Assembly: GCA_025353985.1 (NCBI GenBank)
Contig: JANXNT010000460.1
Location: forward strand, 1 to 7,049
Direction of reading: 5' to 3'
Source: Limnoglobus sp.
GTDB taxonomy: Bacteria > Planctomycetota > Planctomycetia > Gemmatales > Gemmataceae
DNA: 7,049 bases
This document shows positions 1-5,493 of this stretch, piece after piece. The first letter of the stretch is position 1; every line of letters begins with the position of its first letter. Both the position numbers and the translations under genes were made by a program. A model generated the notes under the pieces. That model had not been told where the DNA came from. It searched no databases and worked only from the letters and a program-made list of their open reading frames with translations.

Positions 1-1518
1 CAATCCCGCAACGAGGTCGCCGCCCTCGGGGAAAAATTCGACGTTGAGTTGCTTCGTGGCAACGGGCACTCTGCGAACGATCGACTCGGGGAATTCGCCG
101 CCAACGGTCACTGATAGGCGTACGTCAGCAGATTCCGCTTCGGGCGGGAGCGTGAAGCGAATGACCGCGGTGCCGTTGACATCCGTCATGCTCGGCAGCG
201 TATTCGGATCGAGTGGCAGGCCAACTTTGCCAACAGACACCTGAATGCTCAAGCGTGCCTTGGGAAGCGGGCGGCCACCATCCTTGACGCTGACCATCGC
301 GATGACGACGTCGCCGACACCGAAACTCACGGCGCTGAATTCGAGCCGCTTTTGCAGCTTTTCCGGCGTGTATTTGTTAACGAGGAACTTCCGCACTCCC
401 ACAATCGGTGCCCCTGCGGGCGGTAAGTCGCCCGACCAGCCATTCGGTAATTCGGTGGCAGTTAGCGTATATTCTCCGCCCGGCAGTTCGGCGGGTAACG
501 CGAACGTTCCGCACGACACACCCCGTTGCGTGAGGCCGGTGAGTGTCGCGTTCGGCAGTATCGCACCAGCCGGTGTGCGAATATTCACCCGCAAAGTCTG
601 GTCCGCAGTCGGCGGCAGGAACCGCGTGCGATCGAGCGTCAGCGAACGGAAGAATACCGGTTCGCCCGGTTGATACATCGGCTTATCGGTCACGAGGAAC
701 GTCGAGTAAACCGGTGCCAACAGACGAATCGGCTCCGCAAGTTCGGCCTTCTCGCCAGTGGCGTCGGCAGTCGCGACGATCCGCAATTCGAGGTCGTTCG
801 CACCGACGGGGATTTTCTCCCACAGCGTCGCAGGCAGTTTCAGTTTGGCGGGTGCGTCCTTCGTGGCAAGCGTTTGCTTCCAGTACACGGTGCCGCGCGC
901 ATCTTGCAAAACCGCGTCGATGTGTGCGGCGGTTTTGGTCGTCACGCTGTACTCGTTCGCGGCCCCCGGTGTGGCTGATGCCGGCCCGGAAACATCGATC
1001 GTGAATGTCCGCGCATTGCGATCTGCAATGTCGGCTGTCACCCATTCGCGGATGATGGCATCGTGCGTTTTCTGTGCAGCGGTAACGGTGGCTTTCGCCG
1101 CATCGCGCGGCTTCGTGTCGGGTTCGATGGGTTCCGCGTTTAACGCGGTGAGTTCGGCTTCGACTGTCGGTTTCAGCGATTGGTACGATGCCCAATCGCG
1201 ACCGGTGAAACTTCCCAACCCGATGGCCAGCAGCACGGCGGCGGCCACGGCCCACATGGTGATGCGGTCGCGCATCGTACGGGATGTGGGCTGCGCGATT
1301 TCGCTCGGCGGTTGGAAATGCACTTCGGGGAAAGAGACTTTCGCAGCGCGAGCGAATAAACCCTGCGCGGTCGCGGCTTCGGCTTTTGCGGTGGCACATG
1401 CGGTGCAGGTGGCAAGGTGCGCAGCGACGTCGGCTTCCTCGGTCGGGTCGAGCAACCCGTAGAGAGAATCGATCAGTCGTTTGCGACACACTTCACACCG
1501 GAGCATGAGACCACTCAT
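1..1518 (-). CDS. Zinc-finger anti-sigma-like membrane protein with alpha-2-macroglobulin (MG2-type) exported region, partial
   Basis: Translating the minus strand from the ATG at 1518 gives 506 codons without a stop, and the frame runs off the left edge, so the C-terminus is missing. Residues 8-41 form an anti-sigma zinc finger (zf-HC2/ZAS type): C8xxC11, then H34xxxC38xxC41. Residues about 87-104 are one hydrophobic membrane helix, followed by a charged, Ala-rich linker to about 170. Residues about 270-355 match the MG2 domain of alpha-2-macroglobulins, with the typical 'TDKPMYQPGEPVFFRS' strand and a closing 'GGEYTL'. Residues 376-505 look like further macroglobulin or Ig-like domains ('FLVNKYTPEKL', 'FFPEGGDLVAG'). 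The start lies 13 bases after the sigma-factor stop, so the two are probably co-translated. No good Shine-Dalgarno precedes either Met1 or the alternative Met5. By family knowledge the cytoplasmic finger would hold the sigma factor and the exported part would sense something outside; the second half is inference. Any thioester motif would lie outside the window. Confidence 0.85.
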   Translation of the reverse strand, partial: MSGLMLRCEVCRKRLIDSLYGLLDPTEEADVAAHLATCTACATAKAEAATAQGLFARAAKVSFPEVHFQPPSEIAQPTSRTMRDRITMWAVAAAVLLAIGLGSFTGRDWASYQSLKPTVEAELTALNAEPIEPDTKPRDAAKATVTAAQKTHDAIIREWVTADIADRNARTFTIDVSGPASATPGAANEYSVTTKTAAHIDAVLQDARGTVYWKQTLATKDAPAKLKLPATLWEKIPVGANDLELRIVATADATGEKAELAEPIRLLAPVYSTFLVTDKPMYQPGEPVFFRSLTLDRTRFLPPTADQTLRVNIRTPAGAILPNATLTGLTQRGVSCGTFALPAELPGGEYTLTATELPNGWSGDLPPAGAPIVGVRKFLVNKYTPEKLQKRLEFSAVSFGVGDVVIAMVSVKDGGRPLPKARLSIQVSVGKVGLPLDPNTLPSMTDVNGTAVIRFTLPPEAESADVRLSVTVGGEFPESIVRRVPVATKQLNVEFFPEGGDLVAGL

Positions 1519-1531
1519 AGTTGGGAATTCG

Positions 1532-2170
1532 TCAATTGTCCGCGTCAGGTTCGGCGTCTCGTTCGGGGTTCAGCACTTTTCGCAGTTTGCTGAGGGCGGT
1601 CCGCATCTGCGTTTTCACTGTGCCGACGGGGGTATTCCGCAGTTCGCCGATCTGCTCGTAAGTCAGATCGCCGTTCTGCCGAAGCAAGAATACCTCGCGC
1701 TCTTCGTCTCGCAAGTCCAGGATCGCCTGCCGTAAGCGGGCGACGTTTTCGTCGTCTTCCATCGCATCGGCCACGGGGAGATCGTGGGCGGGGAGTAACA
1801 CTTCTTCGGCGATCAGTGGACGGGAACGTTTATTCCAGCCGCTGCGTTGATAATCGCGGGCGGCATTCAGGCCGATCCGGAAAATCCACGCACGCACGTT
1901 TTGCACATCGACCAGCGAACTCTTCGCACGCCAACACTTCAGGAACGCCTCTTGTGCGGCATCCATGGCATCATCGCGATTGCCGAGAAGGTACGCGAGG
2001 GTGCTTACGAGTTCGTCGCGAATCTGGCCGAAGGTGGCGACCAGAAGCTGTTCGTGAGGATGCGAGTCTGTCACGGGCATGGGGGGAGAAGGCCCATCGC
2101 TCTCCGATTTATCGGGAGACGATTCGCGCGGGTCCGGGGGCTTGTTCCGGTTTTCCCCGCGTTTGGCCAT
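1532..2170 (-). CDS. ECF-family RNA polymerase sigma factor
   Basis: A 212-residue sigma-70-family protein of the extracytoplasmic function class. Region 2 spans about residues 45-112 and includes the core-binding 'DAAQEAFLKCWRAK' helix and the -10-recognition part 'VRAWIFRIGLNAARDYQR'. Region 4 spans about 144-200, with the helix-turn-helix 'LTYEQIGELRNTPVGTVKTQ' that reads the -35 element. There is no region 1 or 3, as expected for ECF factors. The first 40 residues are a polar, Pro/Ser-rich extension with no recognised fold. The ATG at 2170 is preceded by AGGGAG three bases upstream; the in-frame Met31 has no ribosome site, so the long form is preferred. It lies 13 bases before the anti-sigma-like gene, the normal arrangement for a sigma and its membrane-bound inhibitor. 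Target promoters are unknown; autoregulation is common for such pairs but is not proven here. Confidence 0.93.
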   Translation of the reverse strand: MAKRGENRNKPPDPRESSPDKSESDGPSPPMPVTDSHPHEQLLVATFGQIRDELVSTLAYLLGNRDDAMDAAQEAFLKCWRAKSSLVDVQNVRAWIFRIGLNAARDYQRSGWNKRSRPLIAEEVLLPAHDLPVADAMEDDENVARLRQAILDLRDEEREVFLLRQNGDLTYEQIGELRNTPVGTVKTQMRTALSKLRKVLNPERDAEPDADN

Positions 2171-2228
2171 TCGCTCCCTACCAGACAGACGAAGATGGTG
2201 CCATCATCGTTTTGGATGAAAATGAAAA

Positions 2229-2253
2229 GTAGGCAGGATCGATGTAGGCAGGA
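2229..2253 (-). promoter_or_regulatory. Two direct 10-base repeats upstream of the sigma-factor gene
   Basis: The minus strand carries TCCTGCCTAC twice, at 2253-2244 and 2238-2229, starting 15 bases apart. This places the pair about 60-85 bases upstream of the sigma ATG, in the only non-coding stretch before that gene and after the upstream terminator. The spacing is close to one and a half helical turns. Position and repetition suggest a protein-binding site or part of the promoter, but no known consensus is matched. A 12-base palindrome (GATGGTGCCATC, 2194-2205) lies between it and the gene. Confidence 0.35.
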
Positions 2254-2286
2254 AAAAGCGGGCCGGGCGAAAACCGCACGACCCGC
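2253..2286 (-). terminator. Intrinsic terminator after superoxide dismutase
   Basis: Read on the minus strand, GCGGGTCGTGCG (2286-2275) pairs with CGCCCGGCCCGC (2269-2258). The 12-bp stem has one G-U pair and one mismatch, a five-base GTTTT loop, and is followed at once by TTTTT (2257-2253). It begins 14 bases past the superoxide dismutase stop. This is a textbook Rho-independent terminator and implies the sigma-factor gene has its own promoter between here and 2171. Confidence 0.85.
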
Positions 2287-2300
2287 ACAAACTGCCGATG

Positions 2301-3008
2301 TTACTTCGCTTTGTCCAGGTTCGCGGCGACGGCGTCCCAGTTCACGACATTAAACCACGCCTCGACGTACTTTGCGCGGAGGTTGCGATACTTCAAGTAA
2401 TACGCATGTTCCCACACATCGCAACCGAGGATCGGGGCCGCGCCGCCTTCCATCTGCGGGTTGTCCTGATTCGGCGTACTGACGATCGCCAGCGGCTTGT
2501 CTTTGCCGGGAACCAGCCATGCCCAGCCACTGCCGAAGCGCTTCGTACAGGCTTCGGTGAAAGCCTTTTTGAAGCCATCGAGCGTGCCGAACGATTCGTC
2601 GATCTTCTTCAGAAGGTCACCCTTCGGAGCGCCACCATCTTTCGCCATCACGTTCCAGAAGAACGTGTGGTTCCAGTGTCCGCCGCCGTTGTTTCGCACG
2701 CCCTGACGGGCCGCCTCGGGCAGCGCCTTCAGATTCGCCAGAACCTCTTCAATCGATTTCGACAGCATTTCCGGCGCGTTTTTCTTCAGCAAGTCGTTCA
2801 GGTTCGTCACGTACGCCTGGTGGTGTTTCGTGTGGTGAATCGTCATCGTTTCGGCGTCGATGTGCGGCTCCAGCGCATCGGGGGTGTACGGCAATTTGCC
2901 CAGTGTGAAGCCCGCAACGGCTTCGTCGGCAGCGCGGCTCGCGGCGGGTACCAAAATCGCGGCAGCAGCACCTGCGGCCACCGTCATCGCTTCGCGGCGG
3001 GTCATCAT
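2301..3008 (-). CDS. sodA: Fe/Mn-family superoxide dismutase with Tat signal peptide, probably Mn type
   Basis: A 235-residue protein converting superoxide to oxygen and hydrogen peroxide. Residues 1-26 are a twin-arginine export signal: RR at 4-5, a hydrophobic Ala-rich stretch, and an Ala-type cleavage site near 'ASRA'. The mature part aligns by eye along its whole length with E. coli SodA. The four metal ligands are present: H58 ('TIHHTKHH'), H114 ('HWNH'), D197 and H201 ('DVWEHAYY'). The active-site glutamine sits at Q181 ('NQD'), its MnSOD position, and a Gly replaces the Gln used by iron enzymes, which favours manganese although dual-metal use is possible. The start at 3008 has GGAG eight to nine bases upstream (TCGGAG); a second ATG follows immediately. 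It lies 61 bases downstream of the pseudouridine synthase gene and ends at a strong terminator. Tat export of a folded, metal-loaded enzyme points to a role against superoxide outside the cytoplasm; that placement is inferred from the signal. Confidence 0.95.
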   Translation of the reverse strand: MMTRREAMTVAAGAAAAILVPAASRAADEAVAGFTLGKLPYTPDALEPHIDAETMTIHHTKHHQAYVTNLNDLLKKNAPEMLSKSIEEVLANLKALPEAARQGVRNNGGGHWNHTFFWNVMAKDGGAPKGDLLKKIDESFGTLDGFKKAFTEACTKRFGSGWAWLVPGKDKPLAIVSTPNQDNPQMEGGAAPILGCDVWEHAYYLKYRNLRAKYVEAWFNVVNWDAVAANLDKAK

Positions 3009-3069
3009 GGCGGAAACTCCGATAAGGGAATGGTCGGTTCAACGACACCCGAATTGTACGTCTGACGCA

Positions 3070-3774
3070 TCAAGTGGCGATGCCGAGGTCCGACCAATAC
3101 GCGGGTAGTGGCGCGTCGATGGCCAATCGCACTTTCGTGAACGGGTGATCGAGTTCGAGCCGACGCGCGTGCAACGCGATGACGCAATCGCGTGGCTCGG
3201 TTGCGGGTGGACCGAACGCACGCGGCGTGGCGTACGCCATGTCGCCCAGAACGGGGTGCCCGCGCCATGCCGATTGCACTCGCAATTGGTGCATTCGCCC
3301 CGTGATCGGCGCGAATTCGACGAACGTGCAATCGGCGAGCGTTTGCAGCACGCGGTATTCGAGCACCGCGAGTTTCGCCCCCGGTTCACCGGCTACCGCT
3401 TTCACGACTTTCGCTTCGTCGGGCAGTTTGCGAATGCAATCGTCCCAAATGCCGCTCGCCGGCGTGACGATGCCTTCGACGATGGCCCAATACGTTTTGC
3501 GAACCGTGCGTTTGTGAAACTGCGCATGAACCCGCTGGGCGGCCTTCGTGTTGCGGGCGAAACAAATCGCACCCGTTACGGGGCGATCCAGCCGGTGCGG
3601 CACGCCGAGATACACCCCCGCCGGCTTGGCAAATTTCACCTTGATGTACTCTTTGACCAACCCCTCGAGCGACGGTATCCCCGCCGGGGCCTGCGTCAGT
3701 AACGGCGCGGGTTTATTCACGATTAGCAAATGGAAATCTTCGAACAGCACGTTCAGATCGGGCAGCGCAGACAC
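3070..3774 (-). CDS. RluA-family RNA pseudouridine synthase, GTG start
   Basis: A protein of 234 residues that would convert specific uridines in ribosomal or transfer RNA to pseudouridine. The catalytic motif 'HRLDRPVTG' has the active-site aspartate at about residue 63. The N-terminal 'VLFEDFHLLIVNKPAPLLTQ' and the C-terminal 'ITGRMHQLRVQSAWRGHPVLGD' blocks are typical of the RluA/RluC/RluD fold. There is no N-terminal S4 domain, so it resembles short RluA-like enzymes. The frame extends upstream to another GTG at 3894, but those 40 extra residues are Arg/Cys-rich, unlike the family, and overlap the promoter of the divergent genes. The GTG at 3774 has GAGG six bases upstream and begins where family homology begins, so it is chosen; GTG at 3750 is a less likely alternative. 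The exact target base cannot be read from the sequence. Confidence 0.88.
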   Translation of the reverse strand: MSALPDLNVLFEDFHLLIVNKPAPLLTQAPAGIPSLEGLVKEYIKVKFAKPAGVYLGVPHRLDRPVTGAICFARNTKAAQRVHAQFHKRTVRKTYWAIVEGIVTPASGIWDDCIRKLPDEAKVVKAVAGEPGAKLAVLEYRVLQTLADCTFVEFAPITGRMHQLRVQSAWRGHPVLGDMAYATPRAFGPPATEPRDCVIALHARRLELDHPFTKVRLAIDAPLPAYWSDLGIAT

Positions 3775-3780
3775 GGAAAA

Positions 3781-3784
3781 CCTC
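3781..3784 (-). promoter_or_regulatory. Ribosome binding site fixing the pseudouridine synthase start
   Basis: GAGG on the minus strand, six bases before the GTG at 3774. It supports this GTG over the upstream GTG at 3894, which would add a non-homologous 40-residue leader. Confidence 0.6.
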
Positions 3785-3799
3785 GCACGGAATGGTTCG

Positions 3800-3824
3800 G
3801 AACACCGGGTGTTCACGCATTGTA
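3800..3824 (-). promoter_or_regulatory. Possible pseudouridine synthase promoter with operator-like dyad
   Basis: On the minus strand a TACAAT hexamer (3824-3819) matches the -10 consensus at five of six positions. Seventeen bases upstream is only a poor -35 (TTCGCG). Just downstream, over the expected transcription start, is a perfect dyad of 7-base arms, GAACACC-G-GGTGTTC (3800-3814). A dyad here is where many repressors bind. The weak -35 keeps confidence low, and no regulator family is implied. Confidence 0.3.
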
Positions 3825-3849
3825 TTCCGCTGCATTTCTCCCGCGAATC

Positions 3850-3886
3850 AATCCGGCTTGACACCCGGATTCGGTACCGCCATAAG
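3850..3886 (+). promoter_or_regulatory. Sigma70-like promoter of the PEP-CTERM pair, with a dyad around the -35
   Basis: A perfect -35 TTGACA (3858-3863) is followed after 17 bases by CATAAG (3881-3886), four of six matches to the -10. The -35 is enclosed exactly by a perfect inverted repeat, AATCCGG (3850-3856) and CCGGATT (3865-3871). The predicted start near 3893 gives a leader of about 145 bases before the first PEP-CTERM gene. The dyad is well placed to be an operator. Confidence 0.5.
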
Positions 3887-3957
3887 CCTGCCACTGTTCG
3901 GCCTCGGCTGGTGGGGGAATCATTCCCGCCGGGTATCTAGGCGAGACGGCTGCCTAA

Positions 3958-3980
3958 ATTGTGGAGGTTTCCTCCACAAT
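3958..3980 (+). repeat. Perfect 10-bp inverted repeat in the leader
   Basis: ATTGTGGAGG (3958-3967), a TTT loop, then CCTCCACAAT (3971-3980). No T-tract follows, so it is not a standard terminator. It lies 58 bases upstream of the ATG at 4039. Its left arm contains GTGGAGG, and the GTG at 3961 opens the same frame as the gene, but the true start is clearly downstream. Confidence 0.7.
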
Positions 3981-4024
3981 CGGGCTTACCGAAATCGCCG
4001 AGATTTGCCAAATGGAAACTCAAG

Positions 4025-4030
4025 AAGGAG
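4025..4030 (+). promoter_or_regulatory. Ribosome binding site deciding the first PEP-CTERM start
   Basis: AAGGAG eight bases before the ATG at 4039. This start gives a clean signal peptide, whereas in-frame starts at 3961 (GTG) and 4012 (ATG) would put polar residues ahead of the signal peptide and lack such a site. Confidence 0.8.
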
Positions 4031-4038
4031 CATCGAAA

Positions 4039-4668
4039 ATGGCAGGACACGCACGACGGTGGATTCGGTTACTTGCGGTGATTGCGGTGGCACTCGTCGG
4101 CCAGTCGGCACGCGCCGGATTGTTGCCCGTAACGGTGACGACCGCGACGGAAGGCGACAAATTCCGTTGGACATACGCGATCGTTTTACCGACCGACTCG
4201 CAATTGCGTTCGGGCGATTACTTCACGATCTACGACTTCGCGGGCCTCGTTTCGCCGAGCAATAGCCAGCCCGATGGCTGGACGTATTCGAGCGCGAACG
4301 TCGGCCCCGTGCCCGATGGCGTCAACCCGGACGATAATGCCGCGTTGCCGAACCTGACATGGAAATACACCGGCCCGACGCTGTCTAGCGGGCAAACGGG
4401 CCTCGGTAACTTCTGGGCCGTCTCGGAATTTGGCGAAGCGACGAACTCGTTCTTCACCGCTCGCACGCACCGTACCGTCGATGGCCGCGTCGACACGAAC
4501 ATCACCGATACCGTGGTGCCCGTACCGACTTCGACGCCGAACCCGAACTTAATACCCGAACCCACAACGTTGGTGCTCGCCGGGTTGGGCCTGCCGCTTA
4601 TGGGCTTGGTTCGCTTGCTTCGCCGCAAGCGTTCGAGCGAGTCTCCAACTGCGGTTGACACGATTTAA
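4039..4668 (+). CDS. Exported PEP-CTERM protein, first of a tandem pair
   Basis: A 209-residue secreted protein of unknown function. Residues 1-26 are a Sec signal peptide (basic start, hydrophobic core, 'ARA' cleavage site) and the mature chain begins 'GLLPV'. The middle, about 27-165, is predicted to be beta-rich and has no cysteine; conserved blocks shared with its neighbour are 'FRWTYAIVLPTD', 'YFTIYDF', 'YTGPT', 'GLGNFWA' and 'NITDT'. The C-terminus is a PEP-CTERM sorting signal: P173-E174-P175, a hydrophobic helix to about 194, then 'RRKR'. Exosortase systems recognise such tails and process the protein at the cell envelope; no exosortase is in the window. Unusually, 11 residues follow the basic cluster, which normally ends the protein. 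It is about 60% identical by eye to the next gene with no gaps up to the sorting signal. Likely transcribed from the promoter near 3858. A structural or matrix role is a guess from the family. Confidence 0.9.
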   Translation: MAGHARRWIRLLAVIAVALVGQSARAGLLPVTVTTATEGDKFRWTYAIVLPTDSQLRSGDYFTIYDFAGLVSPSNSQPDGWTYSSANVGPVPDGVNPDDNAALPNLTWKYTGPTLSSGQTGLGNFWAVSEFGEATNSFFTARTHRTVDGRVDTNITDTVVPVPTSTPNPNLIPEPTTLVLAGLGLPLMGLVRLLRRKRSSESPTAVDTI

Positions 4669-4670
4669 TT

Positions 4671-4689
4671 GGTGGCTTACTGTTCCACC
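4671..4689 (+). repeat. Short hairpin between the two PEP-CTERM genes
   Basis: GGTGG (4671-4675) and CCACC (4685-4689) with a nine-base loop, just past the first stop codon. There is no T-tract, so read-through into the second gene is expected. It could slow decay or reduce downstream expression, but the stem is short. Confidence 0.3.
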
Positions 4690-4720
4690 GCGAAATGAAT
4701 GCGACTCGAATTCCCTTGCT

Positions 4721-4726
4721 AGGAGG
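4721..4726 (+). promoter_or_regulatory. Strong ribosome binding site of the second PEP-CTERM gene
   Basis: AGGAGG nine bases before the ATG at 4736. The match is full consensus and stronger than that of the first gene. It fixes the start, since the frame stays open upstream to 4655. Confidence 0.85.
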
Positions 4727-4735
4727 ATCGATACT

Positions 4736-5332
4736 ATGATTCGCGCAAAATGGATGACGCGCCTATTCGCCGCCGCCGTTGTGGCCGTGGCGACCGGTTC
4801 GACGGTCGAAGCCGGTCTGTTGCCGGTTGCGGTCACGGTCACGCCCGAAGCGGAAAACTTCCGTTGGACGTACGCGATCGTGCTGCCGACGGACATGAAA
4901 CTCCAGTCCGGCAACTACTTCACGATTTACGACTTCCACGGCTACGTGGCGGGCAATGAATCAGCACCCGAAGGCTGGACGTTCGGTGCCGCGAAAACCG
5001 GCCTGACCCCCGACCGCCTGCGTCCGAAAGACGACCCCGAAGCGTTCAACCTAACGTGGACCTACACTGGGCCGACGATCCCAAGCGGCCAGATCGGCCT
5101 TGGAAACTTTTGGGCCAACTCGACACTGAGCGAAGTCAACATCGACTCGTTTACGGCACTCACTAACCGTACTTCGGATGGCCTCATCGATAGCAACATC
5201 ACCGATACCGATGTGCCAAGAGCGCAAACGACCGGTGGCGAGAACCTCATCCCCGAACCGACCACGCTCGCGCTCGCCGGGTTGGGCCTGCCACTCGTCG
5301 GCCTGATGCGTGCGTTCCGTCGCCGCAAGTAA
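4736..5332 (+). CDS. Exported PEP-CTERM protein, second of a tandem pair
   Basis: A 198-residue paralogue of the preceding gene, 67 bases downstream. The signal peptide is again 26 residues long, ending 'VEA', and the mature chain starts with the same 'GLLPV'. The blocks 'FRWTYAIVLPTD', 'YFTIYDF', 'YTGPT', 'GLGNFWA' and 'NITDT' are kept, while the stretch around residues 70-105 has diverged most. The sorting signal is at the same place, P173-E174-P175, with a hydrophobic helix and a terminal 'RRRK'; here the protein ends at the basic cluster as is normal. There are no cysteines in the mature part. Identity of about 60% without internal gaps indicates a tandem duplication followed by divergence. 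It is probably co-transcribed with the first gene. Function is unknown; the family signature predicts sorting to the envelope or extracellular matrix by an exosortase. Confidence 0.9.
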   Translation: MIRAKWMTRLFAAAVVAVATGSTVEAGLLPVAVTVTPEAENFRWTYAIVLPTDMKLQSGNYFTIYDFHGYVAGNESAPEGWTFGAAKTGLTPDRLRPKDDPEAFNLTWTYTGPTIPSGQIGLGNFWANSTLSEVNIDSFTALTNRTSDGLIDSNITDTDVPRAQTTGGENLIPEPTTLALAGLGLPLVGLMRAFRRRK

Positions 5333-5354
5333 ACCGGTTCTAAAAGTGAATCTT

Positions 5355-5374
5355 CGCGACCCAAACGGGTTGCG
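5355..5374 (+). terminator. Hairpin after the PEP-CTERM pair, possible terminator
   Basis: CGCGACCC (5355-5362), AAAC loop, GGGTTGCG (5367-5374): an 8-bp stem with one G-U pair, 22 bases after the stop codon. No T-tract follows directly; the nearest is TTTTT at 5423-5427, after a second stem made by the repeat copy (CCCTT/AAGGG, 5395-5413, with a GCGA tetraloop). The two together may end transcription. Confidence 0.35.
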
Positions 5375-5414
5375 CTAGCCGGAAATCGTACCAGCCCTTT
5401 GCGCGAGCAAGGGG
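5374..5414 (+). repeat. Dispersed repeat, copy A (diverged)
   Basis: This stretch follows the same pattern as copy B at 5531: a GGCC-like start (here CTAGCCGGAAATCG), then TACCAGCCC, then GCGCGAGCAAGGGG. Several substitutions mark it as an older copy. It sits in the 321-base non-coding gap between 5332 and 5654, which holds no supported gene. Confidence 0.6.
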
Positions 5415-5493
5415 TTGTGCTATTTTTCAGAGCGAACATTTCCTTCTCAAAATTCAGTCGATCCGGTCTTGAAGTGATTTCGTAGGGGCTTCC

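Larger units (their letters stand above)
3887..4038 (+). other. Hairpin-rich 5' leader of the first PEP-CTERM gene
   Basis: This non-coding stretch between promoter and start codon holds a series of short dyads. They are GGGAAT-C-ATTCCC (3915-3927), TAGGC/GCCTA (3938-3942 and 3952-3956), a perfect 10-bp hairpin (3958-3980), and AAATC/GATTT (3992-3996 and 4002-4006). The ribosome site AAGGAG (4025-4030) lies after the last one. No recognised riboswitch class fits; see the rejected list. The arrangement suggests an RNA-level control element or a stabilised leader, which is inference. Confidence 0.4.

Noticed and set aside
683..1489. Minus-strand open frame of 268 codons rich in Arg, Cys and His
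   Set aside because: It is a shadow of the anti-sigma/macroglobulin gene in another frame of the same strand; that frame has recognisable domains and stays open for 506 codons, while this one shows low-complexity composition and no domain.
44..1508. Several plus-strand open frames of 66-234 codons over the left end
   Set aside because: All lie antisense to the macroglobulin-type gene, lack domain signatures and arise from high G+C content.
2298..3065. Plus-strand open frame of 255 codons opposite the superoxide dismutase
   Set aside because: The opposite strand encodes an unmistakable superoxide dismutase with all metal ligands; the antisense frame shows no family features.
3009..3069. Separate promoter for superoxide dismutase in the 61-base gap
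   Set aside because: A TACAAT-like hexamer is present, but nothing like a -35 stands at a workable distance, so the gene may be read from the upstream transcript.
3880..3956. Possible cobalamin riboswitch because of GCCACTG followed by GC-rich stems
   Set aside because: The conserved GGGAA...GGTG core and the later CAGGA...ACC segments are missing, and the downstream genes have no link to vitamin B12.
3931..3995. Possible cyclic-di-GMP-I riboswitch (the segment near CGGGCTTACCGAAA resembles its 3' end)
   Set aside because: The essential upstream parts, GGCAAACC and GACGCAAAG, are not present, and the intervening stems do not fit. An Infernal scan with the GEMM-I model would settle it.
3887..4038. 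Sigma54 promoter, as reported for some exosortase-linked genes
   Set aside because: No TGGCAC-N5-TTGC pattern could be found upstream of the PEP-CTERM genes.
4655..4683. TTGACA inside the end of the first PEP-CTERM gene as a second promoter
   Set aside because: At a 17-base spacing the -10 would be TACTGT, only three of six matches; co-transcription from the upstream promoter explains the second gene more simply.
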